64,000 nucleotides of DNA, taken from Lysinibacillus sp. B2A1. Lineage in GTDB: Bacteria > Bacillota > Bacilli > Bacillales_A > Planococcaceae. The notes under the pieces are model-generated. The model worked only from the letters and a program-made list of their open reading frames with translations, did not search any database and was not told the DNA's origin. This document shows positions 44,201 to 52,868 of the stretch, piece after piece (positions within the stretch are counted from its first letter, which is position 1; the number at the start of each line of letters is the position of its first letter). Both the position numbers and the translations under genes were made by a program. The stretch covers positions 134,501-198,500 of the forward strand of contig CP027224.1 in the NCBI GenBank assembly GCA_002973635.1, given 5' to 3'.

Positions 44201-44243
44201 GTGCTCCGATAATAATTGCGAACAGTATTGATAATTTTTTCAT
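41226..44243 (-). CDS. Hybrid sensor kinase with two kinase modules (7TMR-DISM, HisKA, REC, LytS-type)
   Basis: Membrane sensor of 1005 residues. In order: N-terminal signal/anchor helix, extracellular 7TMR-DISM sensor (~35-195), seven-helix block (~200-400), HisKA with His432 in TSHEFQTPLHG, ATPase (HNAVKYT, DTGCGIA, GTGLGLHITK), receiver with Asp724 in LILDIMMP, then a LytS-type kinase with His815 in IKPHFVYNVLNS and a second ATPase (VENALLHGLK, TDNGIGIS). The first kinase probably charges the internal receiver; the LytS-type kinase suits the LytR-type receiver of the partner regulator, which overlaps by 4 nt. It is divergent from a surface protein across 178 bp. Confidence 0.9.
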   Translation of the reverse strand: MKKLSILFAIIIGALLLAGVILPLSQTKSHGPLAVKGVMDLRHHIFNDNTPIKLDGVWAFIPNRLVDGATFDTYQSYLVDVPSGWTKYTIDGQPLPPFASGTYRLKILLNDHEDILGIKTNVIRMSNAIYINGHRIGQSGEPAENAHYIPHNTPYTAYFSPDQNELELIVHVANFDYAPGGGIISSIFLGDQTSITKLREGALFYDLITLAAFLTMFIYFFGSYLYSKLGIEQLYFALFCFASALYTLTHGEKLLLALVDMSYVPFQSIQMASSVFVGLSILLYFYRALPQYMNYWMVKVLSIIGIFMMFFMILPASINSKLQNVNSLYVFVNIIYIFYVQIIAIYRRVPGVMYLIISSLAILLYFIVATLNTHINLELNALPPLLPFICLTMLSLYISHRFADSYLEKGKLTEALIRVDQLKDEFLAKTSHEFQTPLHGIIGISQSMLNDNSKPDLAVEQKEKVTLIFNIAERLSYLVNDILDFSKLKENELALQMTSVDLFATTHMTVEVLSYTISKDVKIYNHIERGRFVHADENRLRQILYNLIHNAVKYTNKGTIDITCYEEQAFLVIDIKDTGCGIAPENLKTIFSPFQQLSPSVDGTGLGLHITKELVERQGGKISVHSIVGQGTTFSVKLLKAQQKHEELPITPIQTYRQPFLTFPHIVENIGRKKILIVDDDAVNLKVLIDILTQENYSIIAVDNGQHVFDQVTQHPDIDLLILDIMMPTISGYEVCQQIRQNYTSTELPILMLTAAMRPEDMIAAFQSGANDFLHKPLDIVELKTRVRNLILLKDSAETAIAMETAFLQAQIKPHFVYNVLNSILSLSYLDLEQARTMITNFAIFLRNSFAFENANSLVPLEKELSLIEAYINIHCTRYPEQLEWEICMDEPIQCLIPPLLLQPLVENALLHGLKAKKEGGRLQLLIKQEQQKLIFQLTDNGIGISPKLLQQIQSGETTASQGIGLVNISKRLKKFENAAIQFESLENKGTTVEIHFPIISIERI

Positions 44244-44341
44244 CCTTAAAAACCCCCTAAACCTTCATTGACTCACTCACTTGACACGGTTTTAGTTGGA
44301 TTATACAAGATAGATTCCTTTATTAATAGATGCAGGCTGAA

Positions 44342-44387
44342 CGTTAAGAAATCTTAACGCCAAGAAAACTCATGATTCTTTTATACT
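44342..44387 (+). promoter_or_regulatory. GTTAAG/CTTAAC palindrome and promoter before the LRR surface protein
   Basis: CGTTAAG-AAAT-CTTAACG (44342-44359) is a perfect palindrome in the divergent region between the kinase and the surface protein. TATACT at 44382-44387 is a plausible -10; the palindrome abuts the poor -35 position, the usual layout for activation by an OmpR-type regulator. The related site GGTTAAGAAAAATTAACC lies at 56800-56817. Confidence 0.7.
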
Positions 44388-44421
44388 AAGTAAAACAACA
44401 CATGAAAGAGGAGGTTTATAG

Positions 44422-47400
44422 ATGATAAAAAAATGGAGTAGCGTCTTCATCATCGTGGTACTTATTTGGTCACAGCTAGGGGTATTATCTCCTAAAGCTG
44501 ATGGTGGATTCCTAACAGAAACGAATCCAGATGGTTTAACTATTATTGGATATGCAGGACTAATCCCAGATGGAAACTTAGTTATTCCACGCACGCTACA
44601 GGATGGTGGTGTTGAAAAAAAAGTAACAGTAATAAAAGAGGGTGCTTTTGCAAATCGTCTATTAACATCCTTAACTTTTGAACCAGCCTCTGAGTTAAAG
44701 GAAATAGGAATGTCAGCCTTTAGTAGCACTACATTAGGGAGTGTTCAAATCCCTGCTTCTGTTCAAAAGATAGGGGATGGTGCCTTTGCAAATAATCAAA
44801 TAACATCCTTAACATTTGAATCAGCCTCTAACTTAGAGGAAATAGGATTAGTAGCTTTTATGAGCAATACATTAGGGAGTGTCCAAATCCCTGCTTCTGT
44901 TAAAAAGATAGGTAACCATGCCTTTTTTATGACTCAATTAACGTCCTTAACGTTTGAGCCAGCCTCAAAGTTAGAGGAAATTGGGATGTCAACTTTTGCA
45001 AACAATGCTTTAGGGAGTGTCACAATTCCTGCTTCCGTTCAAAAGATAGGCAACAATTCTTTTGAAAATAGTCAACTGACATCATTAATGTTTGAGCCAG
45101 CTTCTAATTTAAATGAAATTGGAGATAGTGCCTTTATGTTAAATCAAATTGAGTCTATCACGATTCCATCAAGTGTAGAAAAGATAGGCGCGAGTTCTTT
45201 TTCGCAGAATAAATTAACAAACCTTATTTTTGAATCAGGAAGTCATATTGATAAAATAGGCATGGGCGCATTTTTAATGAATGAGCTGGAAAGCATTATT
45301 TTCCCATCTAATATAAAAACGATTGGCGGTTCAGCCTTTTCATTTAATAAATTAAAGAAAATAGAGTTTAAACAACCAACAAATCAAGAAGTGACAATTG
45401 ATCCTATGGCATTTCAATTTCAAAATGGTGACATAAATACTACTCAGTGGTTTATAAACGGTAATGGCCAATCACTATGGGATCAACAAACTGTAACAAC
45501 AGCCCTAAAAGTTTACTCTACACCACAAACACCGCATGAAGTAACCTTTGAAACATATGAGGGTAGTGCAGTAGAAAAAGAAGATGTTATGGATGGAGAA
45601 CTTGTAACGAAGCCAACTGATCCAACAAAGGGTGGTTATATTTTTGATGGTTGGTATCGTGAGGACTTCCAAACGCCATGGAATTTTGCAACTGATACAG
45701 TAACAGAGCCTGTAACACTGCATGCAAAGTGGCTATCAGCGAGTCCATTTATTACATCCGACAATGGTGATGGAACAGTAACGGTTACAGGCTATACAGG
45801 GCAAGTGCCAACAGATTTGGAAATACCATTTGAAATTAATGGTAAAAATGTAACAGTTATAGGGGCTGGCGCTTTTAAGAAGAAAGGGTTAACAAATGTA
45901 ACTATTTCAGAAGGTATACAAGAAATTAAAGTATCTGCTTTTTCAGAGAATCAGTTAACCAACTTAATCATTCCCTCCACAATGAAGAAAATTGGTTATA
46001 GTGCCTTTTCGGAAAATCTATTAACATATGTAGATATCCCGGAAGGAATCGAAGAAATCGGTAGTAATGCATTTTTAATGAATAAATTAACAAATGTCAA
46101 GATTCCATCAACACTTAAAAAGATTAATGGGGCAGTCTTTGCAGAAAATGAATTGACGAGTGTAGAGATTCCAGAAGGTGTGCAGGAAATAGATGGACCA
46201 GCCTTTGCTTCAAATAAATTAACAAGTGTCACAATACCATCAACAATCACAGCAATAGGTATTTCAGCATTTCGAAGTAATAACTTAGAAATAGCTGAGT
46301 TTAAGGGAGCTGTGGATAGTATAGACGAATCAGCTTTTAGTGAACAAACTGTAATACCAACATTTACAGGCTGGTACACAGACCAGTCAATGCAGCCATC
46401 TGTACAATGGGGTGGCACTATACCACAGGCAATGACAATTTATTCAGTAGGTTTCCCAGCATATATCGTCACATTTAACTCAAATGGAGGCGGTGATGTA
46501 GCGTCGAAAGCCGTGACACAAGGAGAAGGGGTCTCGGCACCTACTGTACCAGTAAAATCAGGCTATACATTTGTAGGTTGGTATAAAGATAGTGCATTGC
46601 AAACACCGTGGAATTTCCAAACTGATAAAGTAACAGGAAATATCACACTTTATGCAAAATGGAATGCTACATCAACACCGAATATAACATCGCCATCTGT
46701 GCCAGATTCAACGCCATCAACACCATCTTCAACTAATCAAATTAAGGTAGATGTAGTGAATGCGAGTAATCCGAATGCTGTGCTCGTACAAACAGTTATT
46801 ACGCGCGACAATAGTGGTGGTGTGATAAAGGATACAGTGAACTTTACACCTGCAAATGCAAGAGAGTCAATTGAAAAACTGGCGAGTCAAGAAAACAAAA
46901 AGTCGCGTATTGTTATTCCAGACGCACAGCAGCAAGTAAGTGAAACAACGGTAGGTATTGCAAGAGAGGCGGCACAATTATTAACAGAGGGGCAAACAGG
47001 CTTAGGAATTGATATGGAAACAGTGAAACTGGATATTCCTGCACCATCTTTAGCGAATTTCGACAAAGATATTTATTTCCGAGTAGTGCCAGTCAAATCA
47101 CAAGCAACAAAGCAGCAATTAGAAGATCGTGCTAAAACAGAGGTAAATGTACTACAACTAACAAACAGTGCAGCAATCACATTACTCGGACAACCAATGA
47201 CGATTGAAACTAATATGCAGAATCGACCAGTAACGTTAACATTGCCGTTACCAAAGGATGTCACACAGGAGCAGCTAGCGAATTTAGCAATCTATATCGA
47301 ACATAGTGATGGCACAATAGAGGTAGTACGTGGGAAAATAGTAGATTTCAAGGAAGGAACAAAAGGTATCCAATTTGAAGTAATAAAATTCTCTACATTC

Positions 47401-48045
47401 TCAATTATATATGCACCTGTGAAAAAGGAGCAGCCAAAAGAGGAAGTAAAGGTGGAGGAAGAAGTTACAGTAGAAGATCCTGTGTCTGAGCCATATATTA
47501 AGGGCTATCCAGATGGCACATTCCGTCCAGAGGCATTTGTAACACGTGCTCAAATGACAAGTATGTTGGCGCGTCATCTAACAGGAAATTTAATTCCAGA
47601 AGCAACAGCGACATTTACAGATACAACAACACATGATGCGAAGGATGCGATTGAATTTGTAAAGGAAACAGGCTTATTTAAAGGCACAACAGCAACAACC
47701 TTTAGCCCGAATAGCTCTATCACACGTGCACAAATGGCTACAGTGGTTGCACGTTGGTTAGCAGAAAATGGGGAAGTGAACAAGTCTCAGACAAAAGTAT
47801 TTAAGGATGTAAAAACTAATCACTGGGCAGCCGAAGCGATTGCGGTAGTTAGTGCACAAGGCATTATGACAGGTACGACTAAGGATACGTTCAATCCAGA
47901 CGGCTATTTAACAAGAGCACAAGCAGTAAAAGTATTAAATCGTTTATTTGAACGTTCAGTTACACCAACAGAACAAGCGCCATTATTCACAGATGTTCCA
48001 AGAAACCACTGGGCATTTGATGAGGTTCAAGCAGCAGCACAATAA
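44422..48045 (+). CDS. S-layer-anchored BspA-type leucine-rich-repeat surface protein
   Basis: Exported protein of 1207 residues. After a signal peptide (~1-26) come two blocks of BspA/LRR_5 repeats (pattern IPASVQKIGDGAFANNQ), separated and followed by InlB B-repeat-like modules (VTFETYEGS...FDGWY...LHAKW; VTFNSNGGG...FVGWY). A Thr/Ser/Pro-rich linker and a ~250-residue region lead to SLH domains (YIKGYPDGTFRPEAFVTRAQM and two more); a fourth is cut short at the end. It should bind cell-wall polymer and display an adhesive surface. GAGGAGG precedes the ATG. The adjacent divergent two-component system is the likely regulator. Confidence 0.92.
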   Translation: MIKKWSSVFIIVVLIWSQLGVLSPKADGGFLTETNPDGLTIIGYAGLIPDGNLVIPRTLQDGGVEKKVTVIKEGAFANRLLTSLTFEPASELKEIGMSAFSSTTLGSVQIPASVQKIGDGAFANNQITSLTFESASNLEEIGLVAFMSNTLGSVQIPASVKKIGNHAFFMTQLTSLTFEPASKLEEIGMSTFANNALGSVTIPASVQKIGNNSFENSQLTSLMFEPASNLNEIGDSAFMLNQIESITIPSSVEKIGASSFSQNKLTNLIFESGSHIDKIGMGAFLMNELESIIFPSNIKTIGGSAFSFNKLKKIEFKQPTNQEVTIDPMAFQFQNGDINTTQWFINGNGQSLWDQQTVTTALKVYSTPQTPHEVTFETYEGSAVEKEDVMDGELVTKPTDPTKGGYIFDGWYREDFQTPWNFATDTVTEPVTLHAKWLSASPFITSDNGDGTVTVTGYTGQVPTDLEIPFEINGKNVTVIGAGAFKKKGLTNVTISEGIQEIKVSAFSENQLTNLIIPSTMKKIGYSAFSENLLTYVDIPEGIEEIGSNAFLMNKLTNVKIPSTLKKINGAVFAENELTSVEIPEGVQEIDGPAFASNKLTSVTIPSTITAIGISAFRSNNLEIAEFKGAVDSIDESAFSEQTVIPTFTGWYTDQSMQPSVQWGGTIPQAMTIYSVGFPAYIVTFNSNGGGDVASKAVTQGEGVSAPTVPVKSGYTFVGWYKDSALQTPWNFQTDKVTGNITLYAKWNATSTPNITSPSVPDSTPSTPSSTNQIKVDVVNASNPNAVLVQTVITRDNSGGVIKDTVNFTPANARESIEKLASQENKKSRIVIPDAQQQVSETTVGIAREAAQLLTEGQTGLGIDMETVKLDIPAPSLANFDKDIYFRVVPVKSQATKQQLEDRAKTEVNVLQLTNSAAITLLGQPMTIETNMQNRPVTLTLPLPKDVTQEQLANLAIYIEHSDGTIEVVRGKIVDFKEGTKGIQFEVIKFSTFSIIYAPVKKEQPKEEVKVEEEVTVEDPVSEPYIKGYPDGTFRPEAFVTRAQMTSMLARHLTGNLIPEATATFTDTTTHDAKDAIEFVKETGLFKGTTATTFSPNSSITRAQMATVVARWLAENGEVNKSQTKVFKDVKTNHWAAEAIAVVSAQGIMTGTTKDTFNPDGYLTRAQAVKVLNRLFERSVTPTEQAPLFTDVPRNHWAFDEVQAAAQ

Positions 48046-48140
48046 TCAGAAGAAAGCTGTCTGTAATAATAGATAGTTTTTTAGAAATCGGCAAAATTTG
48101 TTTGGATTAAACTAGAATAGAGATCAGCAGGTTATTTAGT

Positions 48141-48176
48141 GCATGTGGGAGATATAGATCTCCTACATGCTTTTTT
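48141..48176 (+). terminator. Terminator after the LRR surface protein
   Basis: GCATGTGGGAGAT (48141-48153) pairs with ATCTCCTACATGC (48158-48170) with one mismatch, followed by six T. A weaker stem lies at about 48067-48085. Confidence 0.92.
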
Positions 48177-48301
48177 ACATTTTTAGGATGAAATTGAATG
48201 ATGCTAAAAGTTTTTTATGGGAATTGTGCAATAGTGGGATAAAAGTTGATAAAACGGAAAATAGTAAAGGTAACCTTAGTAATGTTGAAAACAAAAATAA
48301 A

Positions 48302-48491
48302 TTGACTTATCTGAAAATTATGTTTATAATATTCAGCTAAAAATTATTCACTTTAGCTTGATTATTATTTCAAAAGAGTATATCTTAATTAGCAGATAGA
48401 TTTTTTATTCTCTTAAATGAATAATTATCCATTCGACTATTTTCGAGAAATCCATTCTCATACACAATAAAATAAACTTAAAAGGAGATCT
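48302..48491 (+). promoter_or_regulatory. Promoter and structured leader of the amino-acid ABC operon
   Basis: TTGACT (48302-48307), 17 bp, TATAAT (48325-48330): a near-consensus sigma-A promoter. The leader of about 150 nt can fold through AATTATTCACTTTAG (48342-48356) with CTTAAATGAATAATT (48412-48426), one mismatch, plus an inner AAGAG/CTCTT. It fits no riboswitch class that I recognise and has no terminator stem. Confidence 0.75.
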
Positions 48492-49298
48492 ATGATGATG
48501 AAGAATAAATCATTCTTGCTAATGCTCGTTTTAGTAATTGGTGTACTAGCTGCATGTGGCGCAAAAGAAAATAAAGATAATAGTACAAATTCAAATGCTG
48601 ATGTGGGTACTGAGCAAAAGCAAGTATTAAAAGTAGGTACTTCAGCTGACTATGCACCATTTGAGTATGTTGATGCTGCAAAAGGTGAAGAAATTATCGG
48701 GTTTGATATTGATTTAATCAAATTAGTTGGTGAAAAAATTGGTGTAGACATGCAAGTGCAGGATATGGATTTTAACAGCCTGGTACCAGCATTACAAGCA
48801 GGCAAAATCGATGTAGTTATTTCAGGCATGACGCCAAACCCAGAACGTGAGCAAGTGGTTGATTTCACGGATAAATACAATGAGACAGAACAAGTAATTA
48901 TCGTGAAAAAGGATAGCGGTATTAAAAAAGAGGCTGATTTAGCTGGTAAAAAAATTGGTGTACAAACAGCTTCTATCCAAGAAAATTTAGGGAATAATAT
49001 TGCGAAAAAAGTAGATGCAACTGTTGAAGGTCGTACTCGAATTCCTGAAATCATCCAGGATATGATGTCTAAACGTTTGGATGCTGGAATTTTAGAAGGC
49101 GGCGTTGCCAAAGGTTATCTTAAAACAAATGACAAATTAGCTGCTTTCCCTGTTGAAGAGCAACCAGAAGATTTCAAAGCAATCGCTGTTCCAAAAGGAA
49201 GCGATCTAAAAGATAAAATTAACAAAGCATTAAAGGAATTAGCTGATGAAGGTAAAATTCAAGAGCTAGAAGAAAAATGGTTAGAAAAAGTTGAATAA
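48492..49298 (+). CDS. artP: Amino-acid ABC transporter substrate-binding lipoprotein (ArtP-like)
   Basis: Lipid-anchored binding protein of 268 residues, probably for arginine or another polar amino acid. The lipobox is LAAC near residue 22. The SBP_bac_3 core shows VGTSADYAPFEYVD, GFDIDLIKLVGEKIG, MDFNSLVPALQAGKIDVVISGMTP and GVQTASIQE, closely like Bacillus ArtP. The start follows AAAAGGAG. It is the first gene of a three-gene importer under a strong promoter. Substrate assigned by resemblance only. Confidence 0.88.
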   Translation: MMMKNKSFLLMLVLVIGVLAACGAKENKDNSTNSNADVGTEQKQVLKVGTSADYAPFEYVDAAKGEEIIGFDIDLIKLVGEKIGVDMQVQDMDFNSLVPALQAGKIDVVISGMTPNPEREQVVDFTDKYNETEQVIIVKKDSGIKKEADLAGKKIGVQTASIQENLGNNIAKKVDATVEGRTRIPEIIQDMMSKRLDAGILEGGVAKGYLKTNDKLAAFPVEEQPEDFKAIAVPKGSDLKDKINKALKELADEGKIQELEEKWLEKVE

Positions 49299-49383
49299 AT
49301 AAATGGACTGCGGTAGCCCTATTTTGGGCTATCGCTTGTGCTTTTCATATTCTTAACAGAAATCAAGAAAGGAGGGAGATGCT

Positions 49384-50043
49384 GTGAATTTAGATTTTTC
49401 AGCTATCGTTCCCTCTATTCCTTATATCCTAAAAGGAATAGGTGTTACACTTCAAATTGCAATCGGTGCCTCAATCATCGGCTTTATCGTAGGGATACTA
49501 CTCGCACTATGTAAAATTGGTAAAGTGAATGTTTTACGTTGGTTTGCGGATTTTTATACATCTATTTTCCGAGGTACACCACTTGTCCTACAATTATTAA
49601 TTATTTACTATGCAGTACCACAGTTATTAGATATTCAAATCGAACCAATTCCAACAGCCATTATGGCTTTCGGCTTAAACTCAGGTGCTTATATTTCAGA
49701 AATTATTCGTGCTGGTATTAATGCTGTTGATAAAGGTCAGATGGAAGCGGCACAAGCATTGGGGATTCCCTATGCAAAAATGATGAAGGATATTATTATC
49801 CCACAAGCAGTAAAAAATATTTTACCATCTTTAGTCAATGAATTTATCACATTAAATAAAGAAACAGCAGTAGTAACGGTCATTAGTGCATTAGATATTA
49901 TGCGTCGTGCTTATATTGTTGGGGGTTCAACATATCGCTACCTTGAGCCATTACTCTTTGCTGGTGTAATTTATTACATCATGACCCTTGTCTTAACGTT
50001 CCTTGGTAAACGAATCGAGAAAGGAATGAGAAAAAGTGATTAA
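49384..50043 (+). CDS. artQ: Amino-acid ABC transporter permease (ArtQ-like)
   Basis: Permease of 219 residues of the His/Glu/Gln/Arg group with about five helices. The N-terminal region [23 protein letters not shown] and the EAA loop [24 protein letters not shown] are diagnostic. A GTG start is used, with AAAGGAGGGAG upstream. It overlaps the ATPase gene by 8 nt. Confidence 0.92.
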   Translation: MNLDFSAIVPSIPYILKGIGVTLQIAIGASIIGFIVGILLALCKIGKVNVLRWFADFYTSIFRGTPLVLQLLIIYYAVPQLLDIQIEPIPTAIMAFGLNSGAYISEIIRAGINAVDKGQMEAAQALGIPYAKMMKDIIIPQAVKNILPSLVNEFITLNKETAVVTVISALDIMRRAYIVGGSTYRYLEPLLFAGVIYYIMTLVLTFLGKRIEKGMRKSD

Positions 50044-50758
50044 AATTGAAGAGCTTCATAAATCATATGGGCAAAATGAGGTACTTAAAGGGATCTCAAC
50101 CGAAATCAAAGAAAAAGAGGTTATTGCCATTATCGGACCGTCCGGCTCTGGTAAATCAACATTTCTTCGCTGCTTAAATCTATTAGAAGAGCCGACGAGC
50201 GGAAAAATTACTATTGCTGGTGATATTTTAACGGATAAAGGGACAAATATTATGAAAATACGTGAAGAAGTCGGCATGGTTTTTCAGCATTTTCATCTTT
50301 TTCCTCATAAAACAGTACTAGAAAATTTAACATATGCACCCATTAATGTGAAAGGGGTGGACAAGTCGGCTGCCATAAAAAATGCAGAGAATTTACTGAC
50401 AAAGGTCGGTCTATTTGAGAAGCGTCATGAGTATCCTAACCGTTTGTCTGGTGGACAAAAGCAACGTGTTGCCATTGCTCGTGCACTTGCAATGGATCCA
50501 AAGGTAATTTTATTTGATGAGCCTACCTCTGCACTTGATCCAGAAATGGTTAAAGAGGTTTTGGCAGTTATGAAAAACCTTGCAGATACAGGCATGACAA
50601 TGTTGATTGTTACTCATGAGATGGGCTTCGCTCGTGAGGTGGCAGATCGTGTACTATTCCTCGATGGCGGGAAGCTAATTGAGGATGCTCCACCAGAACA
50701 ATTCTTTACAGAGCCATCAACACAGCGTGCAAAGGATTTTTTAGAGAAAGTTTTATAG
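50036..50758 (+). CDS. artM: Amino-acid ABC transporter ATPase (ArtM-like)
   Basis: ATPase of 240 residues: Walker [11 protein letters not shown] loop [11 protein letters not shown], signature LSGGQKQR, Walker [14 protein letters not shown] and switch VTHEMGFA are all present, typical of polar amino acid importers. It starts at GTG within the end of the permease gene and closes the operon; a strong hairpin terminator follows. Confidence 0.93.
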   Translation: MIKIEELHKSYGQNEVLKGISTEIKEKEVIAIIGPSGSGKSTFLRCLNLLEEPTSGKITIAGDILTDKGTNIMKIREEVGMVFQHFHLFPHKTVLENLTYAPINVKGVDKSAAIKNAENLLTKVGLFEKRHEYPNRLSGGQKQRVAIARALAMDPKVILFDEPTSALDPEMVKEVLAVMKNLADTGMTMLIVTHEMGFAREVADRVLFLDGGKLIEDAPPEQFFTEPSTQRAKDFLEKVL

Positions 50759-50833
50759 TTTTAATGCTGCATCGTTAAAATAGCTATATCAAAAAATCAT
50801 AAGTCTATGGATTAAAGCGGATTAGACCATAAA

Positions 50834-50877
50834 GCACGGTGATTGTTAGATAAATTTCTAATAATCATCGTGCATTT
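50834..50877 (+). terminator. Terminator of the artPQM operon
   Basis: GCACGGTGATTGTTAG pairs with CTAATAATCATCGTGC with two mismatched positions, followed by ATTTTTA. Confidence 0.88.
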
Positions 50878-50898
50878 TTATATTAAGAAAATAAGCCT

Positions 50899-51960
50899 CT
50901 ATTCTACTATAAATGAGGAAAACGAAAAATGTTTCTTTAACGTTTCGACGGTAAACAATTCCTCAATATGATAGGCTCCTGCTGGTTGATGATGTTCAAG
51001 TAATTCAGTAGCGATAGTTGCTGCAATTTTAGCTGTTACCATTGATTCATCATGCTCCAAAAATGTTATTGCTACAGCTCTCTCCTCATACTGATCCCTA
51101 CCAAGGGCCTCCACCTTAATGCCACATACATCTGAACCAATTTTTATTTTTTGCATAGCTGATGCCAATAGATGTTGAGCTTTGTCGAACTTCAGCATAT
51201 AGGATAGATGGCTTTTTTGTAAAAACGAGACGAATCGATTGAGCGACTCTATATCAAAGCCCATTCTCGTAACAATTTGACTAGTTGAAAAATGCTTGGT
51301 TAATGTATGCTGATCTGAAAAATTAAATTGATAGAGACTGCGTTTTCCAACACCCTGAAAATGAACAATCCTCCTATTGGTAAAGTTATTGACGGTCTGC
51401 TTTTTATGCTGATACATAATATGGTAGGGCTTATTCAGCTGGTCCAAAATCCATAAAATTGCCGCAGTGCCATGTGTATCCCCAGCTCCAAGTAAAATTG
51501 AAATATGAAGCTGGTCAACAGTAGTTAATTGCTGTGCGGCATGCATCGCCATTAAATTCGTTAATCCTGGTGCCATTCCAACACTGTATACAATAGTAGA
51601 ATGATGTTGTACAGCAATTGGATGAAGATCCTCTAATTTTTTAAGAAAGGCATAGCTGGCAGTAATATCAATATACATAATCCCCTCTCTCAAGCATAGC
51701 TGAGCAAATGCAGTATCTTGTTGCTCTAAACACATAATCACAAGCGCAACCCCTTCTAGTTGCTGCGGAAGTACAGTCTTTGACACATCCATCTGTATAG
51801 GGGTTGCAAGATGATTGTAGCGAGCGCAAAATTGCTTAGCCTTTTCTATATTTCTACCAGCAATTAATACTCTATTCGGATAGTTTCGTAACAGGAGTTT
51901 TGCAATTTTCCCTCCGACTTCACCATAGCCTCCAACAATTAAGATATTCTCTTTATTCAT
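50899..51960 (-). CDS. Saccharopine-dehydrogenase-like NAD(P)-binding protein
   Basis: Cytosolic protein of 353 residues with an N-terminal Rossmann fold: ILIVGGYGEVGGKIAKLLL, then VLIAGRNIEKAKQF, and GVALVIMCLEQQD, as in the saccharopine dehydrogenase NADP domain. The middle contains VYSVGMAPGLTNLMAMHAA, typical of this family. Its overlap (ATGA) with a class I methyltransferase gene suggests a two-step modification of one substrate, possibly an amino acid or carboxyamine; no substrate can be named. GGGAGAAGAG precedes the start. Confidence 0.8.
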   Translation of the reverse strand: MNKENILIVGGYGEVGGKIAKLLLRNYPNRVLIAGRNIEKAKQFCARYNHLATPIQMDVSKTVLPQQLEGVALVIMCLEQQDTAFAQLCLREGIMYIDITASYAFLKKLEDLHPIAVQHHSTIVYSVGMAPGLTNLMAMHAAQQLTTVDQLHISILLGAGDTHGTAAILWILDQLNKPYHIMYQHKKQTVNNFTNRRIVHFQGVGKRSLYQFNFSDQHTLTKHFSTSQIVTRMGFDIESLNRFVSFLQKSHLSYMLKFDKAQHLLASAMQKIKIGSDVCGIKVEALGRDQYEERAVAITFLEHDESMVTAKIAATIATELLEHHQPAGAYHIEELFTVETLKKHFSFSSFIVE

Positions 51961-52661
51961 TTAAACTCTTCTCCCTTAATAGCTACTAAAGCATCAATCA
52001 TATGTGTTTTATAATAGGGAATGATTGTTGTAAAGCCGACATCCTTCAACAAATCAATAAGCGAATCGAGTTTAATTGGATGGGTTGTATTGTTAAACGA
52101 TTGTTCAAAACGATGCCAATGATTTTCGGAAATATCATTATGGAGCATTGAGCTTCGCCAAAAGCGGAGCTGATGCTTGAACATTGAGGAAGTTAAATCA
52201 GCATTTATAGATGATATAAATAACACACCATTCTCCTTCAGGCTATCTGCTATTTTTTGAAGCAGGGCTTTCTTTTGATCAAGATCCTTCATAAAATGTA
52301 AGACTAAATGACAGGTAGCTACATCAAACAGTTCCTTTACGTTTAATGTCAGTAAATCTCTGTCAATCCACTCAATATTAAGTGCATATGGAAGAGAATC
52401 AATTTGTTTAGCAGCTAGCTCTAGCATTACCTTAGATGTATCAACTGCCGTGAAATGAGCAGAAGGAAATGACTCACCTAATGTTAGTAGCTCCTGCCCA
52501 CCACCTGCTCCTACTACTAAAACTTTATGAGTAGTGGGAAAGTTATGAAATATATTGGCCATCATGTCATATATAAGGTCGTAGCCAATAATTTTTTGAC
52601 GAATGGATTGTTGGTAGGCAGAGACAGAAGAGTCATTCCAGTTGTGTATTGGTTTGGTCAT
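51957..52661 (-). CDS. Class I SAM-dependent methyltransferase
   Basis: Cytosolic methyltransferase of 234 residues. Motif I is VLVVGAGGGQELLTLGESF, motif II ends AVDTSKVMLELA, and DVATCHLVLHFM is the post-II strand. The start has an excellent AGGAGGTATAAA site. It is coupled to the downstream saccharopine-dehydrogenase-like gene and divergent from a LuxR-type regulator. Acceptor unknown; the low-specificity fold prevents further assignment. Confidence 0.87.
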   Translation of the reverse strand: MTKPIHNWNDSSVSAYQQSIRQKIIGYDLIYDMMANIFHNFPTTHKVLVVGAGGGQELLTLGESFPSAHFTAVDTSKVMLELAAKQIDSLPYALNIEWIDRDLLTLNVKELFDVATCHLVLHFMKDLDQKKALLQKIADSLKENGVLFISSINADLTSSMFKHQLRFWRSSMLHNDISENHWHRFEQSFNNTTHPIKLDSLIDLLKDVGFTTIIPYYKTHMIDALVAIKGEEFK

Positions 52662-52868
52662 TTTATACCTCCTAAATTCTTAGGGTAATAGATAGTAATC
52701 ACTCTTTTGCGAGATTATTCAGTATTTCATAGGATTGTTCTCTAAATATGAAATAAAAATAGTACTCCTCTCTGTTGAACTTTTGTACAATTTAATTAAG
52801 AATTATTCTCAATTATAATGTCTCAGAAAAAAAGAACTATCCCATATTTCTGGGGGAGGTAGATTTTT

